A stretch of DNA of 64,000 bases from Hyparrhenia diplandra. Taxonomy: Eukaryota > Streptophyta > Magnoliopsida > Poales > Poaceae. A model generated the notes under the pieces. That model ran no database searches. It saw nothing but the letters and a program-made list of their open reading frames with translations, and had not been told where the DNA came from. The position numbers and the translations under genes are program-made. Below, piece by piece: positions 10,205 through 22,148 of this stretch (positions are counted from its first letter, which is position 1; the number at the start of each line of letters is the position of its first letter). The stretch spans positions 62,001 through 126,000 of the forward strand of contig JADLZK010009184.1 in the NCBI GenBank assembly GCA_015847255.1, in the 5' to 3' direction.

Positions 10205-11594
10205 ACTAGAGTTAGAGCTTGTGTCAAGGGTGTGAGGCCCGAGGGTACCCGGTCCCAGCATTGCGGAGCTCGTGAGTCGCGGTTGGGTATGGTGCCGGGA
10301 GTGGTTTCCCTGGCGCTATGTTGTAGAGGGGTGAAATTAAGAAAGAGAATAGTAGATGGAAAATAATTCTTATTGCTTGACCTCTCAATCTGATTACAAT
10401 CTATATAAATAGAAGTTCCTCTAACCAATCCATCTAGGAATCTAACCGACTAGGCTTATCAGCCGTCCTAACTAATTACGGCGGTAGAGCAGTAGGGGAA
10501 ACCACAGTTGCGGAGGACATGGGCTCCACGCTCCTTGTGGCCCCCCCGCCCGCACTCGACGGCCATATTGCCAACCCCAACATGACATCTCTACCCCCCA
10601 CTTGACGAAAGCGGCTTGTTCGCGAGCCGGAATGATGGATGACGCTCAACGAAGGAGTCGACGCCTTCCTAGGTAGTAGCTGAGGCTGGTTCTCCCTTCC
10701 AATGAAAAAGAAGCTAGCGAACTCCCCGGGCCAGGCGTGCGCGCTCCACCCGATCAGGATCTGGCACGGCGGCGCCATGATGTATAGCTAGGCGTGGCAG
10801 TGGAGCGTCCGGTGGTGTAACCATGAACTTCTTGAGGAGGCCCACATGGAAGACATCGTGGAGGCGCGCACGAGGTGGTAGCTCGAGCCGGACAGCAGCC
10901 TCGTTGATGAGTTCGGTGATGCGATAAGGCCCGAAGAAACACGGCTTGAGCTTCCCCTTCATGGCAGTAGGCAATGAGGCGGTGCATAATGACGGAGCCG
11001 CAACCGGACCCACTCACCCACTGCGATATGACACCATGCAAAGGCCGCTTTGTCGTAGTGTGCTTTCTGGACCGCCTGAGCCTGCTCCAGGCGATAGCAA
11101 ACGTTGTCCAGGAACTCATCCCTGTCCGCCATGTTCTTGGCCATCGCCGCTATGCGTGTCTAGCTGGGCTCGTGAGGGAGCAAATGGAGGGAGGATCACG
11201 CCCGTAGATGACCTTGAACAAAGTGTCCTGGAGAGAGGACTGGTAGGTGGTGTTGTAGATGCACCCCGCCTAGGGGAGCCACCGAAGCCATTGGCGGAGA
11301 CGGTCGCCGGTGAACCAGTGAAGGTACATGATGATGACGCGGTTGGCTACATCTATCCGGGCATCCGACTATGGATGGAATGCCGCCGTCATGTGGAGCT
11401 TCATGCCCATGAGGCCCATGAGGATGGTGCCTTCCTAGATGTCGACCGGGACAAGGCATCGGCTACGGACGTTTGTGGCACCCGGCTTGTACTCCATGGA
11501 GAAGTCGAATCCCAGCCGCTTGCCCACTCAATGGTGTTGTGGAATCATGGCGAGGCTCTCGCCGAGCGGATACTTCAAGTCTGTAATGGTCAGT
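10205..11594 (-). mobile_element. Ty3/gypsy chromodomain (Reina-like) retrotransposon fragment
   Basis: The minus strand carries the 3' end of a gypsy polyprotein, broken by stops. Near 11460-11190 is the end of the integrase core (frame-shifted HHVPSLVHRRPSPPMASVAP region). At 11144-11000 is RLEQAQAVQKAHYDKAAFAW, the helical linker before the GPY/F domain. At 11013-10714 is KLKPCFFGPYRITELINEAA and later LHDVFHVGLLKKF, the GPY/F module. Near 10650-10570 is FRQVGGRDVMLGLAIW, the tail after a chromodomain. LTR-like sequence follows from about 10470 down to 10205, with a TATATAAA box on the minus strand near 10400. Gag, protease and most of reverse transcriptase are missing. The copia LTR at 11595 cuts it off. 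Confidence 0.82.
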
Positions 11595-12861
11595 TGAAAT
11601 CTCATGTTTGGTTTTGATAATTGATGAAACCCTATTATGCTAATCCTCTACTCTAAATGTGCTTATGAGATAGGATAGCATATGAGATGAAGCATGGAGA
11701 TCATGGACATGGACATGGAAGGACTTGGTGCCATGATCAAGCTCAAAGAGATGAAATGAAAAAGACCGAGGAGATCAAGGCAAAGGTATAACTTGATAGG
11801 GATTTTCGGTTTTGAGATCAAGATACTTAGGATTGTGATCTCATTTAGGATAAACAACCGTACTATGAAGAGGGGCTTAAACTCATATTCGAATTCAGTT
11901 GTCAAAGTGCCACTAGATGATCTAACTCATTCATATGCATTTAGATTCTAGTGAGTGACTAACTTCCTTACACAAAATGTTTGCAAAATGCTCACACACG
12001 CACTAAGGAGAGACACTTTGTGTGGAGCACTTGGTGGTGCAAGAAGTTGAGAAAAGAGGTGAAGAAGAGCCACCGAGTGTGGACCGAACGCTGCATCGGA
12101 TGTCGGGTCCATGCGCCCAAATCCCCTTTAGGCTAACCAAGCGTTCTTTGCCGACTCAGATCCGGTTGCATGCACCGGCATGCATCCGGACGCGGTCGAT
12201 CTCGACGCCGACGTCACCGTAAATTCGGCGAGAGCGGGATCGGGACATCCGACACGTGATGCGTCCGTCCCTCGGGATAGGACGCGTCCGATCCCAAAAT
12301 CCGTGGTCCAGGACCTCTCTCGTTGCCTCATCGGACGATGGTACATCGATACCTCGGTGTGTAGGGTCCTTGCATCGTGCCTTTCTGACCCAGTTGGCGT
12401 TTTGATCGTTGGACGACGGGCACGCTTGGCATCGGTGAGGCGTCGATCCCGTGTGCTGGTGTGTCCGGTCCCTATTTAACCCATGTGTTCGATGAATAGC
12501 CATTGGGATCCAACGGGCTATGTTTAAAGGCGGGTGCCACGTGGGACGACGTTGGCGCGTCGGACGCATCCCGTGCGTCCGGTCCCTATGCAGGAAAGGG
12601 AAAAAGGGGGGCCAACGGCTCTTTGAGCCAAGGCACCCCTATATATATGTGATGACCGGCTTGGGCTCACTCTCTTGCACATTTTGGCAGCCATAACTTG
12701 CAAGTGAGCCAAGCCATCACTCTCACTCTCCCTCTACTTGATTGATTCATCATTTGGTGAGATTTGAGAGCCAACAAGTGCATTACTTGAGTGAGTTCAT
12801 CTAAAGGCACTTGGTGATCGAGTTCTTGTTGTGGTTTCTCTTGTTACTCTTGGAGGTTTGT
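11595..12861 (+). mobile_element. Truncated SIRE/Maximus-like copia LTR
   Basis: The sequence from TGAAATCTCATGTTTGGTTT onward is homologous, in opposite orientation, to 16124-15700. The shared part includes TATTATGCTAATCCTCTACT and GATCAAGGCAAAGGTATA. It ends abruptly at 12861, where the long minus-strand LTR begins, so its 3' portion is missing or displaced. A TATATATATG stretch near 12642 and downstream CT-rich leader are consistent with LTR promoter sequence. No polyprotein is attached. Confidence 0.72.
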
Positions 12862-15800
12862 TGTAACATCCCTGATTTTCCACTAAGGGAAAATACACAG
12901 AATCGAATAATAATGTGATAGTCCCACAAGATCACTCCATCACATTATTATTTACAGTTAATATCACAGTCATACATCATACAATTACAAGATTACATGT
13001 GTATACAACTCCTTTTGACTCACCTAATACAAGATTAAACTAGCAGAAGCGTAACTCAGGATGTCAGGGTAGACGTAGCATGTCGGCGAAAGTGAAGGCT
13101 CCTCCTTCATGGGCTTCATCGAGTCGGTGTAGAGATTAGCGGAAGCAATCTTCTTCTTCTGATCCAAACTCGAGCGTAGGAACAAGACCACCTAATCCTT
13201 CTAATTATTACAAGTCAGGTAATCTGCACACCGCCAGAGATGTGCAGGCCATGGTCGGCACCAAATGAGCTTTGGTGGAAAATAGAAAATAAGGGATCCG
13301 GGCGATCCTAATATCCGGTTGTGGTTTGCATCCTTAGAGCATGCGGCGACAAGTAGTAATAATCAAATTTTATTCCCATTCCCAAAGTCACACCAATCCC
13401 GATATCCACCAATCCCAATATCCACCATCACACACATCTCATATCTCACACCCTCGCTCGGCCGACAAAGCGGCTCCGGCTCTTACGCCTTGCCTAATCG
13501 GCTCTCAGCCCTCCGGGCTCTCAACCGTAACCCAACTCTCAACCGTGAACTACTCGAGGTAAGAAAAGAAGGGACAATTCTCCTACTCGCTAAAAAGCAA
13601 GAACCAATGGGGTAAACCCAACTAGAAAGCCACAAGAAAACCCATAGGCAGTCCAAGCTCGAAAGCCGGTGCAAACCTTTAGGTAGTCCAGGCCTAAAGT
13701 CAGATCCATGCCTGAAGGCAGGACTATACGTATAGATTTAACTCTGTAGAGCGTGTACACAAGACCACAAGATCACCATCATCGACGCTGTACATCATCT
13801 AGGATGATTCCGGCTGCCTTCTAACTAGTAACGATGCCATCCTACCACTCAGCCCCAGGAAGCTGGGAGGGGAGGACCATCGGCACGCTGAGACTGGGAA
13901 AGGCAACACCGGGCCCACAAGTGGTGCTGCCTACTAGAATGGGATGGGCACGTACATCCGCCTCCGCTGACCCTGATCACCTTACAAACCTAGCAGTATT
14001 GGCACCGTCCTAGCTAGTCGGACTACCCATCCCCTGCCCATTTAGGGGAGAGTGGTGAGTACCATGTTCCCACGATTCCGTCCCAACGATACATCAGTCC
14101 TTAGGTATAACCAGACAAGACATCTTCAAGCACCTCCTATCCGGGGCTTCATCCCACAAAGGTACTGAAAGGTCCTAAATGGCTACAGGGGGGGGGGGTG
14201 AATAGCCTAAAAATCTTCAACAACACTTAAGGCAAAGGGTTAGACAACTAAGAGGCAGAGCAAATTATGTGGTGCTACTAGCTAACTATGCAAGCCACCT
14301 ACTCAAGCAACTTCTAGAAGATGACTATGATCCCTAATCACTCATAAGAGCTAAGTCACTAAGTTACTCCTAAGTGAACAAGAAATACTAACTAGTTCTA
14401 ACTCTAGAAGCTAAACAAGAGAGATAATTAAAGTAAAGCGGGGAAGAGCTAGAATACAATACCACCGAGTAGTGAAGAGGTTGTAGCCAATCACCGATGT
14501 CAATAAGAATTCTCCAACGAGAAAATCACACTTGACACGATGATTTTTTCCCCGAGGTTCACGCGTGCTTGTCGGCACGCTAGTCCCCTGTTGTGGCGAT
14601 ACACCCACTTGATGATTGGCGATCAAATGACCGGTGTCAAATCCCTCGGAGGGAGATCGCAAGAATCACTCACAAGATGGGGATCCACAAGCCCTGAGCA
14701 ATCCACTAACGATGCCTTTTGTGAATCTCCCACGGGGAAGGCTCAAGACCCCTCACAAATCCATCGGTGTGGCCTTGAACAATCTTCGGTCGAGCTCAAC
14801 ACCACCACCAACTCCAAGCCGCTAGGGAACCAAGCAAATTCCCAAGAGAAACAAGAATCCCACAGCTCCTCCGAAGAATAAGTGCCTCTAGATGCAAACA
14901 ACAAGCAAATACACTTGAATCTCACTCAATCTCACCAAAGATCGAAGTTAGGCAAGAGAGATGAGTGGAGGGGAGTTGTCTCAGCTCACAAGAGTGTTAG
15001 AGTGATCAAATGTGCAAGAGGGAGCTCCCATGGCCGGCCACACAAGTATATATAGGCTCCATTCCAAAATAGAGCCGTTGGGACAAAATCACCTTGATCG
15101 ATGGTGGCGGGGCCGGCGCCATGCCGACGGGCGCCGGGCGCGGCCGCTTTCAACGCACCGAGCGGCCAGCCCGACCATTGGGCGCCAGGGCGCCGGGCGC
15201 CCGAACGCCGCCAGCGTCCGGCCCGCACGAGCCCCGGCGGCGACAAGCGCTCGCGCGCGGGACGCGCCAGCGTGGCATTGGCGCCGCGCTGCTTGTAGGC
15301 GCTGCGATCGCCGCCGATGAACGCGTCGGACGCCGGGGGTTCTCGGCACGGCGTCGATCGCCGCCTCCCTGGCGTGCCGTCGCCTGTTCAAACACCCGGT
15401 CGCTGGCGTCAACACGACTAACGCCGGGGCGGTGCAAGCGCCTCCCGTGCCAGCCGTCGCCGTCGTTTCCCTTTCGCGAAAATGCATCGTTTCTTCATCG
15501 CCTTCTCTTCAACTTGCTACCCAACAAGTATACCAACTTTAGCACGAGGGTTAGCAAGATTTCTCGAACAAATTGCATCCGGCGCAATAGAAAATAGGCA
15601 TCTTATTTTCTCAAAAGTGGTACCCAAACCCAACTCAACCCCGCAAACACCACCGCCTTTCTTCCAAACCAAGTTTTGCCACTTGTCCATGTTGCCAACA
15701 CGTCGAAGAGTGATTCCATAGCACGTGTGTTAGCATTTTCTCAATCATTTTCAAAGGCAAAGTTAGTGCACTAGATTCTAAATGCATATGAAAGTCAACA

Positions 15801-18800
15801 TGAATCTAGAGGCACTTCTAATGTAGATTAGCTGTGGATTCCCCTCTTGATAGTCGGCTATCTATCCAAAGTGTGATCACACTCTCTAAAGTGTCTTGAT
15901 CACCGAAAGCAAAACCCTATCAAGATATACCTTTGCCTTGATCTCTGGGTCTTTGCCTTTCCACCAGGTGAGCTCGATGATCCATCATGTCCATCATCAT
16001 CCTCCATTGTCCATGATCATGTCGCTCCACATCATCTATGCTATCCTATCTCATAAGCACACTTAGAGTAGAGGATTAGCATAATAGGGTGTCATCAATT
16101 GTCAAAACTAAACATGAGATTTTAGGTGCTCCACCCCGGAAACTCAGGGAAAATCACCATGTACCTGCCACAGGTAGCTCTCACATAGGGGTGCCCAGGT
16201 CGCACTCCCTCGGCAAGACTCGTCCTCAATAACTTGTCATGGATCCTGTCCAGTCGACTCGACCCTCACAACACACCCAAGACACACGCAGAGTCTCACT
16301 CACCAGGTATCTCAAGTCACCAGGTATCACAAGTCACCCGGCACCATAAGTCACCGCCCGGCACATATACTCTGGTTCATATATATAACGTAAGTGAGAT
16401 GTAGCTAGACAGTAGCAAGTGCAAGCAGGCAGGCAAGAATGTATAAGTGCGAGCGCAAAGCTGGGTAATTAGGTGGATGGGTTTCAATCAAGGCATTCAA
16501 GGCTCAGGAAAAAGCATGCATCATATATATACTAGCAAAGGAGTAAAGTAAAGCGCTAGCATATCTACTTGCAATGTCTAAATAGGATTCTCTAAAGTAA
16601 AGTGCTACCATGACACCGCGGATGTCGAGGAAGTAGTGGTACAAATCTTCATTAGTTGGTGTAGTCGTACATCGGGGTCTCCTCCTCCTGGGTCAACTCC
16701 ACTCCACGGTCCCCGTTGCCCTCCTTGCTCTCTTCCTCCATCGAGTTCCGATCCGACGCTACCCGCGATCTCATGAGACTACACGCGACAAGAGAGCAAT
16801 CAATCACTAAAGAGGCGACAGGACTCAAAAGGACTACGACACCGAAGGAACACAAAAGGGGACGGGTGAGCCCTCTCGGCGGATATCCGATCCTTGGACT
16901 AAAGAAACAAGAGTGGTTGTTTGCTAAGTATGAGCTCAAGTCGTAGCCTAGCTCGTACTTCATGGGTCGATCAAGCGCCGATTTTAATGCGGCTTCCGGA
17001 TAAATGGCATAGACCTTAGCTCATCCCGGCGAACACCACGCGACACTAACCTTCGATCCAAACGTCATTAGATTAACGGGAACCGAAAGGAGTGGCTAAG
17101 CAAGTTCCAATCTCCCTAATCCAAACGCTATTATAATTGATGAGAATTAAGAGAGGGTGGAACGGGGAAGAGAAGAGAAGGCAACGGTCTACTCCTTTCA
17201 ATACTCGCGCCATGGAAAGGACGGGGCACCAAGAAGGAGCGACATGCAAGAACACGAGTGCTTAATCCACTTGTAGGGTACCAAGACCAAGGTGCTCGAA
17301 TTGCACTAAGACATCTCTTGGGTTATTAGCGGTGCGGTTGTCACCGCGAGAACCAAAGGAATGCTGGGGTCTATTAGGTACAAGCATACAAGGGCTCAAG
17401 CATGAAAGAATCAAAAGAAAGCGCAACATTCACACTTCTTTAACCCACTCGTCATAGCAACGACGGGAATTAAAGGAGTGGAATCAAGAATGCAATTAAA
17501 CACCAAGCGAGCGAAATCTCAATCAACGCCTTACTAGATCGACGAGGATTGAGACAAGAGGCGAGAAGAACAATGATAAAACACAACAAAAAAGAAGGTA
17601 GAAACCCAATGGCCATGGCAAGGCCATGAGCTTCACCTAAGCAAGTTGGCACCCGTCGCTCTACTAAAGTCGGTTCCTAATTCGTATCCCACTAAACTTG
17701 GTCATGGAGGGTTCGATATGTGTGGTTAGGATCCGTGTCGATATTAACATTGATGTCGAGCCCGCAATGACCACGTTTGAGGGACGAGAGTAGGAACTAA
17801 CGATCAGAGCATGATAGAGACAACTAAAACGCGAGGGGACGAAGTTACGCCGACATCACGGCCACATCGGGATGAACCCACGACCGAACATTTGAACGAG
17901 GTAGATCCCTCGACCAGCTCGATGGCATGGTCCACAGACAAACACAACCACACACAAAAGAACCACAACACAAACAAGCACCGACGGAGTAGCACATTCC
18001 ATAGCGATAAGACAGAGAGAGAGATAAACAAGACCGGGCGTGAAGGCATGGCACATGTGTCAATATATTGTTAGACAATATAACACATGACGATGTATCA
18101 AGATAGATATATTGATGGATAAACTGGATAGATCATTTATATGGCAAGTATAAATGACAATAGATATATGAACAAGGATAAGTAACAAATGTAAATAAAA
18201 GGAGTGTTGACGATGTCCAGGACGGCGCCAACGGGATTTAAGGCCGACCTTGGAAGCAAAGGAAGCTGCATCGGCGCACTCTGGCTTGCTGTGGCTAGCT
18301 GCTGTTGGTTGGTCTTGGCTGCGGCTTGGTCAGACCGGGGTAGCAGGCAACCGGAAGGCGACGATGTTGGCGACAGGTAGTGCAAGGCTGCTGCTCCACT
18401 GCAGCAGTGAGTACATCAGCACGAAGGCCGGACATCAGAAAGGGCACCAGCAAGATCATGTATTGGAAAAGAAAGGCAAGGCTTTGGGGGGTTTTGGAGG
18501 CTCACCGATGACGTGTGGCTGTTCTCCAGCTATGGCATCAAGGCAGCACCTTGCTGCTGGCCTGCTGCTTCCCTACAGTAGTGAAATAGCGGCACGAAGG
18601 CCGGGTCTCAGCCAAGGGCAGCGGCAGAATAGGCACAGGAACGAAAAAGGCAGAGCCTTGGTCACGGTGGCTCACCTATGGAGCGGCTCGGTCGGCGTTT
18701 TATACGCGCGTTCCTAGGGCGCCTGATGGGATGGACGATGGGATCTTCAGGAGGTGCGCCAGGGACATGCGGCGCGCATCCGACGGGCGGGCACGGACGC

Positions 18801-20341
18801 CAAAATTGGCGTGGGGAGCACCCGCGCGGGCGTCCGCGCCCTGGCAGCGGCGGCAGGGAACGGGCGTCGCCCTAGGGTTTCAGGCAGGGGAGCGGTGGTC
18901 TGGGCCTTGGGCCGGTGGCAGGGGAGGGCAAGCTGGGCTCGCTGCTGCTGCTGCCTGCGAACTGGGCCAAGGGCAGGAGGCCAAGTTGGGCTGTGCACGT
19001 GCTTGGGCCAAATGGAGGAGAAGATGCCGGTTGGGCTGCTTGGACGAGGGACGAAATGAGTTTCTCCATTTGATTTTGCCATTTGAATAAGATTTTAATG
19101 AAAGGCTCAAATGGTAGTTGATATGAATTCGAAACAAGGTAATTGATAATAATATTCAAAAGAGTGAATGATGGCAAAAGGAAAAATGACTTTTCCTTTT
19201 TATCAGATTATGGTCAGGGCTTTGCAGGATTTTTGGGAAGATGATTTCAAATGAAATTGCACGGAATTTCTCCAAGGGATTTACGAGAGCTTTGGGAGAG
19301 ATTTGAGTAGAAGGGATTTTCCGATTAACGACATCGAGAGGAACGCCACGATGACTTGAGAAGGATAGAGGCGAAGTAACATATGTGAAGTTGAACCCAA
19401 GGATCACGGAAGACTCGGAAAGAGTTTGAGATTAATCCGGAAAAGATCCGACGAGAACCTCTGTTTGTTGCCGACATGATTTGGAAGGGATCCCCAAGAG
19501 AGTTAAAGAGAATTTCGCGACGGAGTCCAAAGGAAAGGGGTTGGGCTTGCTATAGCTTAGCGTAGTCGCCGTTGGCTAGTTGTGGCCTCTATTGGTCGGC
19601 TGTGGTGGGTCGTGGATGGCTAGTAGCTGGCCGGGCATGGCTATGGCAGACTAGGACTGGCTAGGCACGATTACGGAAGGTTACGGCTAGTCGGGCAAAG
19701 CTATGGCTAACTATGGTTGCCCGAGCAAGGCTATGACAAGCTACGATTGGCTATGGTTGGCCAAGATAGGCTACGGTTAGTGGCTAGCTACAAATGTCCG
19801 TGCAGGGCTAAAGGTGGGCGGAGATAACCGCAATGGTTGGTCAGGTCGGGATGTCAGCATGGCTCATCTTTCTTGTCGACGTGCGGTCTCCTGAGATCAT
19901 GGGAGAAAGGAAAGATAAGGAAAGGATATTCCAAATACGATGAGGGAACTTCGAGAGGGGTCTCGGATTAGATTGGGAAGAAGTCTCAAGAGACGAGAGA
20001 GGTTCAAGGAACTCGAGAAGATACGAGAATCAACAAGGGAATTTCTACGAAGTAAAAAGGGAGTTGGGAATTATTTGAGTTGGGCATGAGATGTCTCCAA
20101 AAATTATTAGGAGAACTTTTGGAGAGGGAGAAGAGAATTGCTACGGATTTGTGCACTCCGACACAAAATCCTAACTCAACTACAAAGCTCCGACAAACTC
20201 CTACAATCAATTCTACATGTATGCGATGTTTTGTTAGCGAAGTCAACTCACGTTTGACCTAGCGACTACATGATTCACACATTGCAGGAAAAATTTTAAA
20301 AAGTTCATATTTTTGGCTTCTCCAAAATCCGGGTTGTTACA
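12862..20341 (-). mobile_element. Very long solo LTR, interrupted by a nested solo LTR
   Basis: The outer ends are TGTAACATCC at 12862 and GGGTTGTTACA ending at 20341, so the unit starts TGTAACA and ends TGTTACA. Flanking 5-mers are TTTGT (12857-12861) and TTTGC (20342-20346), a one-mismatch target duplication. On the minus strand the right end looks like an LTR start (TGTAACAACCCGGATTTTGG). The left end looks like an LTR tail with AATAATAATGTGATGG-type sequence before GGGATGTTACA. With the 1.96-kb insert at 14166-16124 removed, the LTR is about 5.5 kb. No gag or pol frame was recognised inside. An alternative is a non-autonomous element with two LTRs that I failed to pair. Confidence 0.6.
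14166..16124 (-). mobile_element. Nested solo copia LTR (SIRE/Maximus-like)
   Basis: The left end reads TGAAAGGTCCTAAATGGC, then a G run and GTGAATAGCC; this is the classic reversed 3' end of this LTR type. The right end (CATGAGATTTTA) is the LTR start on the minus strand. Flanking 5-mers are GGTAC (14161-14165) and GGTGC (16125-16129), a near-perfect target duplication. Its first ~400 bp match 11595-12000 in inverse orientation. The GC-rich centre (15100-15450) has open frames on both strands that are compositional shadows. Confidence 0.75.
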
Positions 20342-22148
20342 TTTGCGATCGAGGCCTGCCACACCCTCGCCAACCGCGCCACCATGGGGGCGTGACCAGG
20401 GAGGGGCGGCCTCCCATCACACCGCCAACATCCCAATCTCAAGAATCTAGTATAAAGAAAAGAAATAGGAATACTACAAATATGAAAATAAGATTAGATG
20501 GGATTTCATAGAGAAGTACAAATGTATAAGGATTTTTTCTCTTTAATTTACTTGACGAGATACAAGTTCATTCGGGACTATAAATATAAGGGCACCCTAA
20601 CCATTCTAGTCTAAGAGGAAATAGCTTTGGCTTCCCTATCTGCGCCTCCCTCTCCCCTGCCCAACACCACCACCTCCACTACTCCCTGCGCCGCCGCCCA
20701 CTGCCCTAGCCAACCTAAATCCCCCCCCCCTCCCCAAAAAAAAAAAACAAGACCAAAACAGCTTGTAGCTTTTGTGTCGAAAAATCAGTACGAACTAGCG
20801 CACAAAGCGTCAAAGCGTACAGTTTTTCTTCCTTTTGCTAAATTTCAATAGCCTATGAATTGCTCTTCGTTCTCCATCAATCACTAGATGCTTGGCTGCC
20901 ATGACGAGAAAAGCATCTGCTGTTGGGGCTAGGCAATGGGTGTGCATTGGGCTGCCTTCTGTTTAGGTGCCCACTACAAGCTTATAGGTAGCGGTATACT
21001 TTATTAAAGTGAAAGATAAGTCTTATGGAAAACCAGGTAGTCTGTGTGCCTGCTGTCCTTCATCTCCCTGATAGAAAATGTGTATTGGATCCCAAGTCTC
21101 AGGATCAGGTGCTCTTCTCCTTCCTAGTAATTCTTAATTCTGAATTTCTCATAAATGTGTTATTTCGCTTATTTTGGTTGTTAGAAAATTGGTGCCTTGC
21201 GTCACACCCAAATAAGGCAGACACTATGAGATGCAGACCCTGATGGACGCCCGAGGCAGACAAACTCCAGACAGGCTTGTCCATTACAACGACTTTACTG
21301 GTACTGCTCCTTTGGTGCCATACTTTGCTTCTACCCTTTAACCTTGTTTACCTTTGGGAAAATGATATGATGGAATCCTTCAAGCTGCAGATGCAAGCAA
21401 AGAATCATCTGATACACAGTATTTGCCAAAGAAGCAAAGTTGGCTTATCTGGACCACGCACACATCTTGTATTACGTTTCTCACTCAGGCATTGCCTCTC
21501 TCTGTCTGTCTCTCTCTCTCTCACACACACACAAACATTTTCCATCCATCGTTGGTTCAATCTTTTAGGCTCATTGTCTCTCTCTCTCTCTACTGCATAC
21601 TGTGGACGACGCTGGTGCCAGCAATATATAAATTCAAATAGATCAAAGTGAGGTATGTATAACTGCATGACTATTGTTGATTCCATTGCAAATATAAGTC
21701 CATCTATCTCTGTATAGCATGTATACATTAATACATATATAGTGTCAGAGCATGTTCAGAAGCATGGAAATTAAATTTTTCAGTAGTAGCGCAGAATTTT
21801 GATACATATATACTGTTGCAGGAGTAATTAATGTACTACCAACTAGTTAATCGTTGCTCTTAGCTGGTTTCATTCTTCTTCATCTAAAAGGAAAACTAGT
21901 TTTAATTCATGCTGTCCAGGGCTCCAGGGCTCAAGATCAAATAAGCGATGGGTTAGATTTGTGATCCATATATGCTGCAGCCTGGCAAGATCAAGGTGGT
22001 GGTGCTTCTTCTTCCCTGCATCCAAATTAAATGAAGGTGTCAAGATCCAGCAGAGAAGTGGACCAAGCTGATGTGCTGATCGGCTGCTTAATTGTCTGCC
22101 TGCCTGCCTGCTGCTTGTTAGTGCAATCCAATCCAAATCCAGTCCACC
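20342..22148. other. Intergenic region upstream of the NLR gene
   Basis: No gene is supported. Short A and C runs occur near 20720-20748. The last ~1 kb before 22149 is the likely promoter and 5' UTR of the plus-strand NLR gene. It includes a purine-poor stretch with CTGCCTGCCTGCCTGCTGC just before the proposed start. I cannot fix a TATA box with confidence. Confidence 0.4.
21495..21533. repeat. CT/CA-rich microsatellite
   Basis: An imperfect TC run is followed by CACACACACACA. A second, shorter TC run lies near 21580. Simple-sequence repeat upstream of the NLR gene. Confidence 0.85.

Noticed and set aside
15089..15600. Long frames in the nested solo LTR
   Set aside because: The region is GC-rich with open frames on both strands and lies inside an LTR promoter/leader region; no domain is visible.
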